64,000 bases of DNA from Halorubrum aidingense JCM 13560 (GTDB taxonomy: Archaea > Halobacteriota > Halobacteria > Halobacteriales > Haloferacaceae): positions 224,932 to 288,931 of the forward strand of contig NZ_AOJI01000017.1 of assembly GCF_000336995.1 (NCBI RefSeq), written 5' to 3'. The first letter of the stretch is position 1; each line of letters starts with the position of its first letter. Below, piece after piece: positions 16,273-25,241 of the stretch. A program made the position numbers and the translations under genes. The notes beneath the pieces are model-generated. The model saw only the letters and a list, made by a program, of their open reading frames with translations. It had not been told where the DNA came from and made no database searches.

Positions 16273-17037
16273 ATGCGCATCGAGAACAGCTTCATCCCGG
16301 TCGACGGCGTCGGCGAGTCCACGGAGCGCCGGCTCTGGGCCGAGGGCGTCACCACGTGGGACGCGTTCGACCCCGCAGTCGACGTGCGGGGCGTCGGTTC
16401 GACGACCGCCGACCGGATCGAGTCGTTCATCGCCGAGGCGCTGACGCACCTCGACGACGGCGACGCGACCTACTTCGACCGCGCGTTCCCGAGCGGGGAG
16501 CGCTGGCGGCTCTACGAGAACTTCCGCGCGGAGACCTGCTTTTTCGACATCGAGACCACCGGGCTCGACGAACACCGCGACCGCGTGACGACCGTGAGCT
16601 TCCATCAGGACGGCGAGACGACGACGCTGGTCGCCGGCGACGACCTCACCGCTGACCGCCTGCGCGAGCAGTTCGCCGACGCGAGCCTGTTGGCGTCGTT
16701 CAACGGCGCGCGGTTCGACGTGCCGTTTCTGGAGACCGCCTTCGGAATCGACGTCGACACGCCGCACCTCGATCTCATGTACCCCTGCAAGCGGGTCGGG
16801 CTCTCGGGCGGACTCAAGCCGATCGAAACACAGCTCGGAATCGACCGCGACCGCCCCGACCTGTCGGGGCGGGACGCCGTCAGACTGTGGCGCGAGTACG
16901 AGCGCGGCGACGACGACGCGCTCGACACGCTCGTCTCGTACAACCGCGAGGACACCGAAAACCTCCGGACGCTCGCGGACGTCGTCACCGAAACGCTCCA
17001 CGAGGACGTGTTCGTCGGCTCGGCTGTCGAGCCGTAG
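16273..17037 (+). CDS. DEDD-type RNase H-like exonuclease (YprB-like)
   Basis: A 254-residue protein. Residues 1-60 look like a helix-hairpin-helix segment (VDGVGESTERRLWAEGVTTW). The nuclease core has FFDIETTGLD (motif I), LASFNGARFDVPFL (motif II) and YNREDTENL (motif III, Y-x-x-x-D), the full DEDDy set. It should degrade DNA or RNA 3'-5' with two metals, most likely in repair. It is divergent from the SRAP gene, sharing an 86-bp promoter region. ATG 16273 lies about 27 bases after a gggtttttgg element. Confidence 0.87.
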   Translation: MRIENSFIPVDGVGESTERRLWAEGVTTWDAFDPAVDVRGVGSTTADRIESFIAEALTHLDDGDATYFDRAFPSGERWRLYENFRAETCFFDIETTGLDEHRDRVTTVSFHQDGETTTLVAGDDLTADRLREQFADASLLASFNGARFDVPFLETAFGIDVDTPHLDLMYPCKRVGLSGGLKPIETQLGIDRDRPDLSGRDAVRLWREYERGDDDALDTLVSYNREDTENLRTLADVVTETLHEDVFVGSAVEP

Positions 17038-17066
17038 CCCGACGCAGATTTATAAGTGAATCCGGT

Positions 17067-18296
17067 CTACGTCGCTTCCGCGTCGGCCGACTCCGACGAT
17101 TCGGTCGACTCCGACGATTCGGTCGACTCCGACGATTCGGTCGACTCCGACGATTCGGCCGGTTCTGACGACTCCGCCGACTCCGTCGAAGACGACGACT
17201 TCGCTGAAGACGACGACTTCGGTGCCGTCTCAGACGCCGATTCGGCTTCGGGATCGCCTTCCGCCTCGGTTTCTGCGTCCCGATCGCCGTCGTCGTTCGA
17301 GTTCGAATCTCCCGTCTCCTCGTCGCCCGTGTCCTCACCGTTGTCCGCCTCCTTGCCGTCGTCCGCCTCCCCGCCGTCTGCCTCCTCACCGCCGTCCGCC
17401 GCCTCGCTGTTTACCTCCTTGCCGTCGCCCGCTTCCTCGCCGTCGTCCGCCTCGCTCCCGGTCTCTTGGACGAGCCGCATCTCGCCGCGGGCGCGGAGCG
17501 AGCCGTCTATCTCGGCGCCGTCGTGGACCACGAGGTCGCCGGCGGAGACGTCGCCGAGCACCCGTGCGCCGGCCTCGACGGTGACCGTACCGCCGCGGGT
17601 GGTGACGTCGCCGTGGATCACCGTCTCGGCTCCGACCGTGATCCCCTCGCGGGCGCGGAGCGAGCCGAACACCTCGTTGCGCTCGCCGACGTGAATCGAC
17701 TCGGCGCGGATGTTCCCGTGGAGCCGGCAGTCGTCGCCGACGGTCGCGGGCGTAGAGACGCGCCACGCGTCGTCGGAGATCTCGGCGCCTCGGGGGATCA
17801 GGAGGGGCTCGCGAACGTCCTCGCCGTCGGCGAGCGCCTCCGCGAGCTCGTCGGCCGCGTCGGTCTCGCCGACGCGCAACAGCTGGGAGAGCACGATGAA
17901 GTAGAAGACGAGCGTGGGGACGGGGTTCCGGATGACGATCCAGCCGTTCGCCTCGAAGCCCTCCTCGATCGACACGTCGTCGCCGATGTCGAGGTCGCCC
18001 GAGACCATCAGCCGACCGGTGACGGTCACTCGCTCGCCGAGGTACGCGTCCTCGCCGACGAGGACGTTGCCGTCGACGGAACACCACGTGTCGAGCCGGC
18101 AGTCGCCCTCGGCCTCGATGTCGTTGTCGACGCTCACGCGTTCCCCGACGGCGACGTTGCGACCGCGGAGTCCGAACTCCACCGTCGACTGGCCGCCGAC
18201 GAGCACGTCGCCGTCCGTGACGAGGTCGTGCTCCTCGACGGTCGTCCCGGACGGGACCGCGAGCTCCTCTATCGGACCGTCTCCTCGCAGCGACAC
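17067..18296 (-). CDS. Polymer-forming (bactofilin-like) protein
   Basis: A 409-residue protein built mainly of short beta-helix repeats (e.g. VGGQSTVEFGLRGRNVAVGE, TVGAETVIHGDVTTRGG), as in bactofilin/polymer-forming cytoskeletal proteins. Around residues 130-150 one hydrophobic helix (VPTLVFYFIVLSQLL) interrupts the helix, perhaps anchoring it to the membrane. The last 110 residues are disordered and acidic with a Ser/Glu tandem repeat. The GTG at 18296 is chosen because a tataaacc box (18320-18327, minus strand) lies 27 bases upstream; longer in-frame extensions would cross that promoter. It may form filaments or a scaffold; no haloarchaeal function is established. Confidence 0.82.
   Translation of the reverse strand: MSLRGDGPIEELAVPSGTTVEEHDLVTDGDVLVGGQSTVEFGLRGRNVAVGERVSVDNDIEAEGDCRLDTWCSVDGNVLVGEDAYLGERVTVTGRLMVSGDLDIGDDVSIEEGFEANGWIVIRNPVPTLVFYFIVLSQLLRVGETDAADELAEALADGEDVREPLLIPRGAEISDDAWRVSTPATVGDDCRLHGNIRAESIHVGERNEVFGSLRAREGITVGAETVIHGDVTTRGGTVTVEAGARVLGDVSAGDLVVHDGAEIDGSLRARGEMRLVQETGSEADDGEEAGDGKEVNSEAADGGEEADGGEADDGKEADNGEDTGDEETGDSNSNDDGDRDAETEAEGDPEAESASETAPKSSSSAKSSSSTESAESSEPAESSESTESSESTESSESTESSESADAEAT
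17089..17160. repeat. 18-bp in-frame coding repeat, four copies
   Basis: Four 18-bp units (gactccgacgattcggtc) at 17089-17106, 17107-17124, 17125-17142 and 17143-17160. They encode the Thr/Glu/Ser hexapeptide repeat at the tail of the bactofilin-like protein, so copy-number change keeps the reading frame. Confidence 0.9.
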
Positions 18297-18440
18297 ACCG
18301 GGAGAACTCTCTCCGCGCCTATAAACCGTGTGGGGCCGTCGGACGTGCGTCGGACGCGAGCGCGGGTCGAGTGCGTGTTGATCCCTGTCGGAGCGCGACG
18401 GGGTCACTACCCTTTTGAGTCCGGCGCGGGAGGATTCGGT

Positions 18441-18623
18441 ATGGGATTCGGATCGTACGACGAGAGCGAGCAGAAGGACCAGGACGTTGACACCGACGAC
18501 GACGCCGCCGTGAACGTACACGAGAACGATCACGACGGCGAGGTCTCCATCGAGGGGGGCGCCTCCACCGACGATCTCGTCGGGCGCCTCTCCGAGATGA
18601 AAGACGACACCGACGACGAGTAG
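18441..18623 (+). CDS. DUF5786 family small acidic protein
   Basis: A 60-residue, extremely acidic protein beginning MGFGSYDESEQ and ending with a predicted helix (STDDLVGRLSEMKDD). The opening and the VHENDHDGEVSIEGGAS core match the haloarchaeal DUF5786 family. Function unknown. It is probably monocistronic: a ccttttgag TATA-like element lies about 27 bases upstream. Confidence 0.85.
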   Translation: MGFGSYDESEQKDQDVDTDDDAAVNVHENDHDGEVSIEGGASTDDLVGRLSEMKDDTDDE

Positions 18624-18704
18624 CCGACGACGACGACGAACGCGGCGCCCCCGCGAGCGCGACCGTTCACGCACCTTTTATCCGATCGACGACTACGACG
18701 CGCC

Positions 18705-18902
18705 ATGAGCACGGAACTATCGTTCAGCAGGGACGGCGTCGACGTCGTCTACGAGGGCACCGAGTTCGAACTGGAGAAGGACCTGATAGAGGAGGCCACG
18801 GGGAAGCAGTACCGCGACGTCACGGACCACGACGTGTTACAGATCGTGGCCGAGGCACCCGACATCGACGGGGAGCCGGTTCGGATCGGCGACGTGTTGT
18901 AA
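18705..18902 (+). CDS. DUF5800 family small protein
   Basis: A 65-residue soluble protein with a beta-hairpin (LSFSRDGVDVVYEGTEFEL) and a helical C-terminal half (EEATGKQYRDVTDHDVLQIV). The pattern matches the haloarchaeal DUF5800 family. A cttttatcc TATA-like element lies about 28 bases before the ATG, suggesting a leaderless transcript. Role unknown. Confidence 0.8.
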   Translation: MSTELSFSRDGVDVVYEGTEFELEKDLIEEATGKQYRDVTDHDVLQIVAEAPDIDGEPVRIGDVL

Positions 18903-18997
18903 GTCGGGAGTGCGCCGGAAGTAAACTGGGAAGAAGCCCGAAGTAAGCCGGCTTCGCGAAGCGGTACGATTTTACGAGACTGTCCGGTTGTGCGCGT

Positions 18998-20212
18998 ATG
19001 AATCTGCGCGCGGTCGCTTCGGCGGCCCTGAGCACGAAGGGCAGAATCGCACTCGTCGGCCTGCTCCTCGTGGGCGGGACCGTCGGGGGCGCGTTCGCCG
19101 CCGGGCTGCTCGGCGTCCCGAGCGTCGCGGCCATGAACAACACGTTCGGCGAGGTGACCAACGAGACGACGACGATCGAGACGGATCTCGTCGTCTCGAA
19201 CCCGAATCCGGTCGGGATCGGACTGGACGACGTCTCGGTCAACTACACGGTGTCGATGAACGACATCGAGATGGCACAGGGCGGTCGGGAGGGCGTGCGG
19301 GTCGGAACCGGCAACTCCACGCTCGGTCTGGAGACCGAGATGCGAAACGAGGCGATCCCGCCGTGGTGGGTGAGCCACGTGCGCAACGGCGAGCGAACGA
19401 CGATCGACATCGACGCCACCGTCACCTCGGAGCGCCTCGGGCGGAGCGTCGACTTCAGCCGGACCCGCGAGATCGACACCGACCTGCTCGGGGCGTTCAA
19501 CTCCGACGAGACGCGCCCGGTGAACGCCGACAGCGCATTTACCGACGACCCGATCCTCTACGTCAACGAGACGCGCGGCGAGTGGGGCTCTGTCAGCGAG
19601 TCGGAGACGCCGATCGACATGGCGTTTACCGTGCACAACCCGAACCTCGAGCCGTATGTCGTCTCCGAGATCGGCTACGACGTCACGATGAACGGCGTCG
19701 AGATGGCCTCGGGACAGACCGACGAGGGGTACGTGATCCCGTCGCGCAGCTCGGAGACGATCGAGTTCACGACGGCGCTGCAGAACCGCCACCTCGACGA
19801 GTGGTGGGTGACGCATCTCGACGAGGAGGTTCGCGGTCACCAGGCGAGCGACCTCCGGATCGAGTTTTACGCCGTGATCGAACTTCCGAGCGGCACCGAA
19901 CTCACCGTGCCGCTCGACGAGTTGACCTACGAGGAGACGATCGAGACGGACATCTTCGACGAGGGCGACGCGGTGCGCGACTCGGACGAGACGGGGGCGG
20001 ACGGGTCGACGGAGGACGACGGGTCGAGCGACGGGACAGACGACGGGTCGAGCAACGGGACAGACGGCGGGTCGAGCAACGAAACGGACGGGTCGACGGA
20101 CGACGGATCGGCCGGCGACGACACCGACGACACCAACGGCGACTCGGAGAACGAAACCGACGGCTCAGACGATGACTCCGACTCGGACGACGACGGGATC
20201 CTCCCGCTGTAG
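18998..20212 (+). CDS. LEA-2/WHy-type membrane-anchored protein
   Basis: A 404-residue protein with an N-terminal membrane helix (residues 19-41) and two copies of an LEA type 2 (WHy) beta-sandwich: about residues 45-165 and 195-320. Both copies contain an N-P-N motif (VVSNPNPVGIGL; TVHNPNLEPYVV) and a PPWW or DEWW feature with S/THL after it, so the domain has been duplicated. The last 80 residues are an Asp/Gly/Ser/Thr tail, common on haloarchaeal surface proteins. LEA-2 proteins are linked to desiccation and osmotic stress, but here the function is inferred only. Confidence 0.85.
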   Translation: MNLRAVASAALSTKGRIALVGLLLVGGTVGGAFAAGLLGVPSVAAMNNTFGEVTNETTTIETDLVVSNPNPVGIGLDDVSVNYTVSMNDIEMAQGGREGVRVGTGNSTLGLETEMRNEAIPPWWVSHVRNGERTTIDIDATVTSERLGRSVDFSRTREIDTDLLGAFNSDETRPVNADSAFTDDPILYVNETRGEWGSVSESETPIDMAFTVHNPNLEPYVVSEIGYDVTMNGVEMASGQTDEGYVIPSRSSETIEFTTALQNRHLDEWWVTHLDEEVRGHQASDLRIEFYAVIELPSGTELTVPLDELTYEETIETDIFDEGDAVRDSDETGADGSTEDDGSSDGTDDGSSNGTDGGSSNETDGSTDDGSAGDDTDDTNGDSENETDGSDDDSDSDDDGILPL

Positions 20213-20235
20213 GACCGCCCGGCCGCACCCGAATC

Positions 20236-21237
20236 CTACGAGCCGTACCCGTCTCCGTCGACCGGACCGGCGAAGGTGCGGTACAGGAAGACGAAGTACC
20301 ACAGCACGAGCAGGAGGACGGGAAGCCCGAGGACGGTGGTCACGTTGAGCGCGAGCGGCGAGACGACGACGGCACCGATCGCGAGCCCGCTCGCGGGATA
20401 TATCGTCGGATACAACAACACGGCAACGAGGCCGACGAGCGCGAACGACAGCCCGAGGCTCGTAGCGAACCAGAGGCGGTGTCGCCCCCGTCGAGCGGCG
20501 GTGATCCCACCGGCACCGAAGGCGACGCTGGCGACGATCGCCGTGACCGCCGGAAGCGTCGTCAGCACCGACCCCGCGTTCGCCGGATCGGCGACGGAGA
20601 CGACCGCCAGCAGGACCACGACGGCGACGAGGTAGACCCCCGTCGACACCGTCCCGTACCGCGTCATCTCGTCCGCCAACGAGCCGCTCGTCTTCGCGGC
20701 CAGGAAGGACGCCCCGCCGGTCACACAGAGCGCGACCAGCGCGACCCCGGTCAACAGGCTCGGGAGGGTGAACACGTCGGTCCCGAAGACCCAGCTCCCG
20801 ACGAGGGTGCCGAGCAGGAGCGGCGTGATCGCGCTTCCGAACACGAACAGCCGGTCACACGAGCGCTGCCAGTCGCGATCGTCTCGTTGCTCGCGGAGCT
20901 CGGGGGCGACGCCGCGAACGAGCAGTCCCATCACGATGGCGATCGCCACCAGGTAGTGCTCGCTCAGCAGTCGGGAGTAGACCGGCGGAAACGCGGCGAG
21001 GAGCGTGGTGCCGAACGCGACCAACCAGACCTCGTTGGCGTCCCAGATCGGTCCGAACGCCGCCAGCAGCGTCTCCCGATCGTGCTCGTCTCTGGTGGCG
21101 AACAGCATCCCGATGCCGAAGTCCATCCCGTCGAGCGCGACGTACATCGCCAGCGTGAACATGACGACGCCGAACCAGACGCTCGGCAACGAGTCGACCA
21201 GATACCGATCGACGGGGATCAACAGGGGGTCAGTCAT
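20236..21237 (-). CDS. cydB: Cytochrome bd ubiquinol oxidase subunit II
   Basis: A 333-residue membrane protein with about eight or nine helices. The early segment VWFGVVMFTLAMYVALDGMDFGIGML is the conserved first helix of CydB, and later DANEVWLVAFGTTLLAAFPPVY carries the family's W-x-x-x-x-G-x-x-x-F-x-A-F-P. With CydA it forms a terminal oxidase that reduces oxygen to water with quinol electrons without pumping protons. Its ATG overlaps the end of cydA by 8 bases, so the two are translated together. Neighbouring genes on the left converge on it. Confidence 0.93.
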   Translation of the reverse strand: MTDPLLIPVDRYLVDSLPSVWFGVVMFTLAMYVALDGMDFGIGMLFATRDEHDRETLLAAFGPIWDANEVWLVAFGTTLLAAFPPVYSRLLSEHYLVAIAIVMGLLVRGVAPELREQRDDRDWQRSCDRLFVFGSAITPLLLGTLVGSWVFGTDVFTLPSLLTGVALVALCVTGGASFLAAKTSGSLADEMTRYGTVSTGVYLVAVVVLLAVVSVADPANAGSVLTTLPAVTAIVASVAFGAGGITAARRGRHRLWFATSLGLSFALVGLVAVLLYPTIYPASGLAIGAVVVSPLALNVTTVLGLPVLLLVLWYFVFLYRTFAGPVDGDGYGS

Positions 21238-22687
21238 CGTCGCTCACCCACGGGAGTTGCGGCCGTCCGGCTTCGTCCGGATCTCTGACGCCCATCCGTT
21301 CGAGTTCGCTCGCGATCAGCCACTTGAGAACGTACCCGAAGGCGGTCAACAGAGCGATGTACAACAGGACGAAGGCGACGAGCGTCCCGGTGGCCTCGGC
21401 GGCGGTGAGACTCTGTGACACCGCGTCGCTCGTTTTGAGCACGTCTTGGACCACCCACGGTTGCCGGCCGATCTCGGTGACATACCACCCGGTCAGCAGC
21501 GCGACGTACCCCAACGGACTGGCGAGCATCATCGCCTGCAGATAGCGCGTGCGGTCGGCGACCGCGCCCTTGCGGAGCAGGTTCCCGCCCCACAGCGCCA
21601 GTCCGATAAAGAGGAAGCCGAGCCCGACCATGAGTCGGAACGACCAGAAGACGAGCGCGACGGGCGGGTTGTCGTCGTACTCGTGTAAGCCGACGACCTC
21701 GGCCGAGAAATCACCCCCGCTGGCGAGGAACGACCCGACGGCCGGCAGGCTGATCGTGTAGAGGTTGTCCGTCCGCGGGTCGGTCATCGCGTCGAGGCTC
21801 GTCGGGATCGCGATCAGGTGCAGGTCGGCCTGCCCGGTGTCGTAGTGAGCCTCCATCGCGGCGAACTTCTGTTCTTGCGTGTCGGCGACGTGCCGACCGT
21901 AGGCGTCCCCGTGAATCGCCTGGAGCGGCGCCGTGATCAACAACAGGACGATCGCCATCCGGAGCGCGGTGTTCCACGCCTTCGAGTCCCGCTTTCGCCA
22001 GACGAAGTACGCCGAAATCCCGGCGACGACCAACGTCACCGAGATCACCGAGGCGTTCATCATGTGGACGTACATCCACGGCAACCGAGGCGTCAGAAAG
22101 GCGGCGACGGGATCGGTGAGTTGGGCGACCTCCATCCCGTTTCGCTCGACGAGTTCGAACCCCCGCGGAGTCTGCATCCACGCGTTGACGACCAGGATCC
22201 AGAACCCGGAGAGCCACGCGCCGACGCCGGTCAACACCGACGAGAGGACGTACGTGCGATCGGAGACGCGTTCGCGGCCGAACAGGAGGACCCCGAGGAA
22301 GACGGCTTCGAGGAAGAACGCCATCTTGGCTTCGAAGGCCAGTGGACCGCCGATCAGCTCGCCGCTGACTTCCGAAAACACCGGGAAGTTCGTGCCGAAC
22401 TGGAAGCTCATCGGGATTCCCGTGACGGTGCCCATCACGAACCCGACGGCGAACACCTTGATCCAGAACTCCCGGAGGCGAGTGTACGCCGGCTCGTCGT
22501 GTCGGACGTCCTTCCACGTGAAGTAGATAATAAACGGAGCGAGTCCGATCGAGAGCGCCGCAAAGAGGATGTGGACGGTGATCGTCCAGCCGAACTGCAT
22601 CCTGCTCGCGAGTTCGGGTGCCAAGAGACTCGCGTGTTGCGCGACGAAAACGGCACTCCCGAGTCCGAGTTCAAGTGCGGGGGGCAT
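21230..22687 (-). CDS. cydA: Cytochrome bd ubiquinol oxidase subunit I
   Basis: A 485-residue haem-binding subunit. Early residues include RMQFGWTITVHILFAALSIG with the conserved haem-ligand His, followed by GRERVSDRTYVLSS and, later, the quinol-site and GWYVTEIGRQPW segment. The Q-loop is of the short type, fitting archaeal and Gram-positive CydA. Cytochrome bd works at low oxygen and protects against oxidative or nitrosative stress. A ggagagattatcg leader and a gttatattc TATA-like element (22725-22733, minus) lie upstream. Confidence 0.94.
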   Translation of the reverse strand: MPPALELGLGSAVFVAQHASLLAPELASRMQFGWTITVHILFAALSIGLAPFIIYFTWKDVRHDEPAYTRLREFWIKVFAVGFVMGTVTGIPMSFQFGTNFPVFSEVSGELIGGPLAFEAKMAFFLEAVFLGVLLFGRERVSDRTYVLSSVLTGVGAWLSGFWILVVNAWMQTPRGFELVERNGMEVAQLTDPVAAFLTPRLPWMYVHMMNASVISVTLVVAGISAYFVWRKRDSKAWNTALRMAIVLLLITAPLQAIHGDAYGRHVADTQEQKFAAMEAHYDTGQADLHLIAIPTSLDAMTDPRTDNLYTISLPAVGSFLASGGDFSAEVVGLHEYDDNPPVALVFWSFRLMVGLGFLFIGLALWGGNLLRKGAVADRTRYLQAMMLASPLGYVALLTGWYVTEIGRQPWVVQDVLKTSDAVSQSLTAAEATGTLVAFVLLYIALLTAFGYVLKWLIASELERMGVRDPDEAGRPQLPWVSDDD

Positions 22688-23062
22688 CGATAATCTCTCC
22701 GGTGGGGTATAGCCCGATCGCGAATATAACGGTCACACCTGTTATCAAATTCTCAGAAGAGATTCGCACAAAAGTAGTACAATCATCGAACAAAGTGATT
22801 GTATATGATAAATACGCCCACACATCGTCCAATAATGATCAAATTGTAGTGTCACACTCGTCGGGACACACTTAGAGGGACGTGTTCTGAGCGCGGCCCG
22901 TCGCGGTGTCCACCTCTCACGGGAGGCCGCGGGTAACAGCCGTCGATACGTGCGGTCGGAGACGTCGGCCGTCCCACGCCGACCGTCGACTCTCCGGGAG
23001 CGGCAGTCCGGGACGGTCAAACGCAATCCCCGCACCGACGTCCAAAACAAAACGAGACGTGG
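22688..23062. other. Intergenic region upstream of cydA
   Basis: 375 bp without a convincing gene. The part next to cydA holds its promoter. Bases 22740-22870 are much more AT-rich than their surroundings, with several A/T tracts but no strong palindrome. The rest, up to the stop of the OsmC gene, is GC-rich and appears to be spacer. Oxygen- or redox-dependent control sites for cydAB would be expected here, but I cannot identify any. Confidence 0.5.
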
Positions 23063-23626
23063 TCACTCGGCGACGAGGCGGGTTTCGACCGGAACCTCGT
23101 TCGCGATCACGTCCATGAGCGGTGAGGTCGCCTCGACGTGCTCGCGCAGTTCGGCCAGCTCGGCCTCGGAGGCGTCGGCGTCCACGTAGACCGTACAGGT
23201 GATCGACTCGTAGCCGGGACGAACGTCCTCGGAGATACCGAGGAAGCCACGGAGGTCGACGTCGCCCTCCATCTCGAAGCGGAGATCGTCGAGTTCGATC
23301 CCCATGTGAGCCGCGCTCGCCGCGTAGCCGACGCTCAGGCACGATCCGAGCGCGCCGAGCAGGAGTTCGACGGCGTTCGGCGCCGTGCGCTCACCGAGGA
23401 TCTGTTCCGGCTCGTCGCCCCGGAGCGTGAACTCACGCGTGTGGATGGTCTCGCCGGCCTGGTCGAATTCGTCGATCGTCGTCACAGACTTGAGCGCGTC
23501 CTCCCACTCGGTCTCGGCCCGAAACGTGAACATTCCCGCATCGGGCTCCTTGCTGATCGTTTCGACCGCGGTTTCAAGCGCCGCGACGTCGACACCGTTC
23601 ACTGCCTGTCGTTCGGTGGTTGCCAT
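23063..23626 (-). CDS. OsmC-family peroxiredoxin-like protein
   Basis: A 187-residue OsmC/Ohr-fold protein. The core has the first catalytic Cys in LLGALGSCLSVGYAASAAHMG and the second in ESITCTVYVDADASEAELAEL. These two cysteines reduce organic hydroperoxides in the family, using lipoyl or thiol donors. The N-terminal 45 residues form the helical cap of the longer OsmC-like subgroup. Located beside cydAB and transcribed in the same direction, it suggests a redox-stress neighbourhood. Confidence 0.88.
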   Translation of the reverse strand: MATTERQAVNGVDVAALETAVETISKEPDAGMFTFRAETEWEDALKSVTTIDEFDQAGETIHTREFTLRGDEPEQILGERTAPNAVELLLGALGSCLSVGYAASAAHMGIELDDLRFEMEGDVDLRGFLGISEDVRPGYESITCTVYVDADASEAELAELREHVEATSPLMDVIANEVPVETRLVAE

Positions 23627-23783
23627 TTCGAATCACCGCCAGCTGTTGGTTGGATGAAAGAATAAAAACATATTGACGAATGCTATTGAGTTGCATACCG
23701 ATCGGTGATAGAGATGTGCTCCGTTTTCAGCACGACCGCCGAAAATCGACCCTCCGTGAGCGTTGCGGGTTCCTACGACGTAT

Positions 23784-24890
23784 TCAGGAAAATCGGCCCG
23801 GAGACAGGTACGACCGCAGCGTCGGATCGGCGGCGCCGGTCGTGAGTTCTGCGGCGAGGTACTCGCCCACGGCCGGCGCCAGGGTCACGCCGAGGCCGTT
23901 CATGCCCGCCGCGACGAAGTACCCACCCACCTCGGTTTCGCCGACGATCGGCGCGCCGTCCGGGGTGAGCGTCCGGACGCCGACCCACTCATTCACGAGT
24001 TCGGCATCGTCGAGCCGCGGTATCGCTTCCCGGACGCGGTCGTCGATTTCGAGGTAGAAGTCGTGGTCGACCGAACGGGCGGCCGACGGGTCCAGCACGC
24101 CCGCGTCCTCGTAGCTCGCGCCGAACGAACCGGCGAACGCCTGCCGGTGCCCCTCGCCGCGGAAGTAGAGGCCGTCCCCGAACTGCACGAACGGGAGCGA
24201 GAACGAATCGTCCTTCTGGAGCACCACGACGGGCCCGCGGTTGTGCCGGAGCGGCAGGGAGACCCCGACCATCTCGTTCACGGCCGGGGCCCACGGACCG
24301 GCCGCGTTCACCACGGCCGCCGCCGGTTGGGTGCCACTCTCGGTCTCGACGCCGGTCACGGCCCCGTCGCGGGTACGGATATCCGTGACCGCGGTTTTCG
24401 TCTCGACCGTGACGCCGGCCGACGTCGCCTCGCGGACGTCGTGCTGGATGATCTCCGAGGGATCGAGGTACCCGTCGTCCGGCGTCGCCATCGCGCCACG
24501 GACCGCTTCGGGGTTCAGGCCGTGCTCGGAGAGCGCCTCCGGGTCGAGGAACGAGGCCTCGGCGCCGAACTCCCGGAGCGTCGTCGTGAGCTCCCGCAAC
24601 GCCTCGGCCTCGGCCTCGGTCCGGGCGACGTCCAGCGTTCCGATCTGTTCGAAGCTGAAGGTCCCGTCCCGTATTCGCGGTTCGTAGTGCTCCCACGAGC
24701 GCGTCCGGAGTTCGTGACTCACCCGAGCCGGCGTCGACTGGTGCCAGACGAAGAGCGCGACGGAGTCGCCGGACGCACCGGCGCCGAGCGTGTCCCGTTC
24801 GTACAGGACGACCGGTCGGGCGTGGTCGCGTAGTTGAGAGGCGAGGGTGGCGCCGATAATCCCCCCGCCGATAATGACTATCGGGTCCAT
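23784..24890 (-). CDS. FAD-dependent oxidoreductase, DAO family
   Basis: A 368-residue flavoenzyme. The N-terminus PIVIIGGGIIGATLASQLRD is the dinucleotide fold with an acidic end (LYERD). The middle contains AAVVNAAGPWAPAVNEM, the family's A-G-x-W motif, and the C-terminus has VGVRTLTPDGAPIVGETEVG and YFVAAGMNGLGVTLAPAVGE, typical of glycine oxidase, sarcosine oxidase and D-amino acid dehydrogenases. The amine substrate is not defined. A TTG at 24896 could precede it, but ATG 24890 lies 28 bases from a ctatttatg TATA box (24914-24922, minus strand), so a leaderless start is preferred. Confidence 0.9.
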   Translation of the reverse strand: MDPIVIIGGGIIGATLASQLRDHARPVVLYERDTLGAGASGDSVALFVWHQSTPARVSHELRTRSWEHYEPRIRDGTFSFEQIGTLDVARTEAEAEALRELTTTLREFGAEASFLDPEALSEHGLNPEAVRGAMATPDDGYLDPSEIIQHDVREATSAGVTVETKTAVTDIRTRDGAVTGVETESGTQPAAAVVNAAGPWAPAVNEMVGVSLPLRHNRGPVVVLQKDDSFSLPFVQFGDGLYFRGEGHRQAFAGSFGASYEDAGVLDPSAARSVDHDFYLEIDDRVREAIPRLDDAELVNEWVGVRTLTPDGAPIVGETEVGGYFVAAGMNGLGVTLAPAVGEYLAAELTTGAADPTLRSYLSPGRFS

Positions 24891-25164
24891 TCTCAACTCG
24901 GTACTCGCAGTCTCATAAATAGCTTTTCACGACGTCGTGGTAGCTGTTCAGATGGCAGACGCCGTCGTTCGGATCGGTCCGCCCCCTGCTGGCGGTGACG
25001 TACACGCTTCGAAGTACCAACTGAAGACGAACGTATTCCGTCTGGGTCCGTTAGTGGAGCGCAGCCGGGTTGACACTAACCAGAATAAAACTACTCGATT
25101 TATTTATAAATAGTGCGAAGACGGAGACACGTTCTCGCCGTTCACGACGATGCGACGGGAAAGA

Positions 25165-25179
25165 ATGGGGCCGGAGGGA
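25165..25179. repeat. Left attachment repeat (attL) of the 36-kb element
   Basis: The 15 bp atggggccggaggga here are identical to 61172-61186, which is the 3' end (acceptor and T-stem) of tRNA-Trp plus one flanking base. The next base differs on both sides. It lies 62 bp from the integrase stop codon. This is the arrangement expected of a tRNA-targeting tyrosine integrase: the intact tRNA on one side and a short copy on the other. Confidence 0.9.
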
Positions 25180-25241
25180 CGAACCAAACTCGCGATTACC
25201 CCTATGTCGGTACTCTGAGACATCCGTATTCGGCGCCGTTG

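Noticed and set aside
18297..18674. N-terminal extension of the bactofilin-like gene
   Set aside because: The extended part is Arg-rich and crosses a clear TATA box 27 bases before the GTG at 18296.
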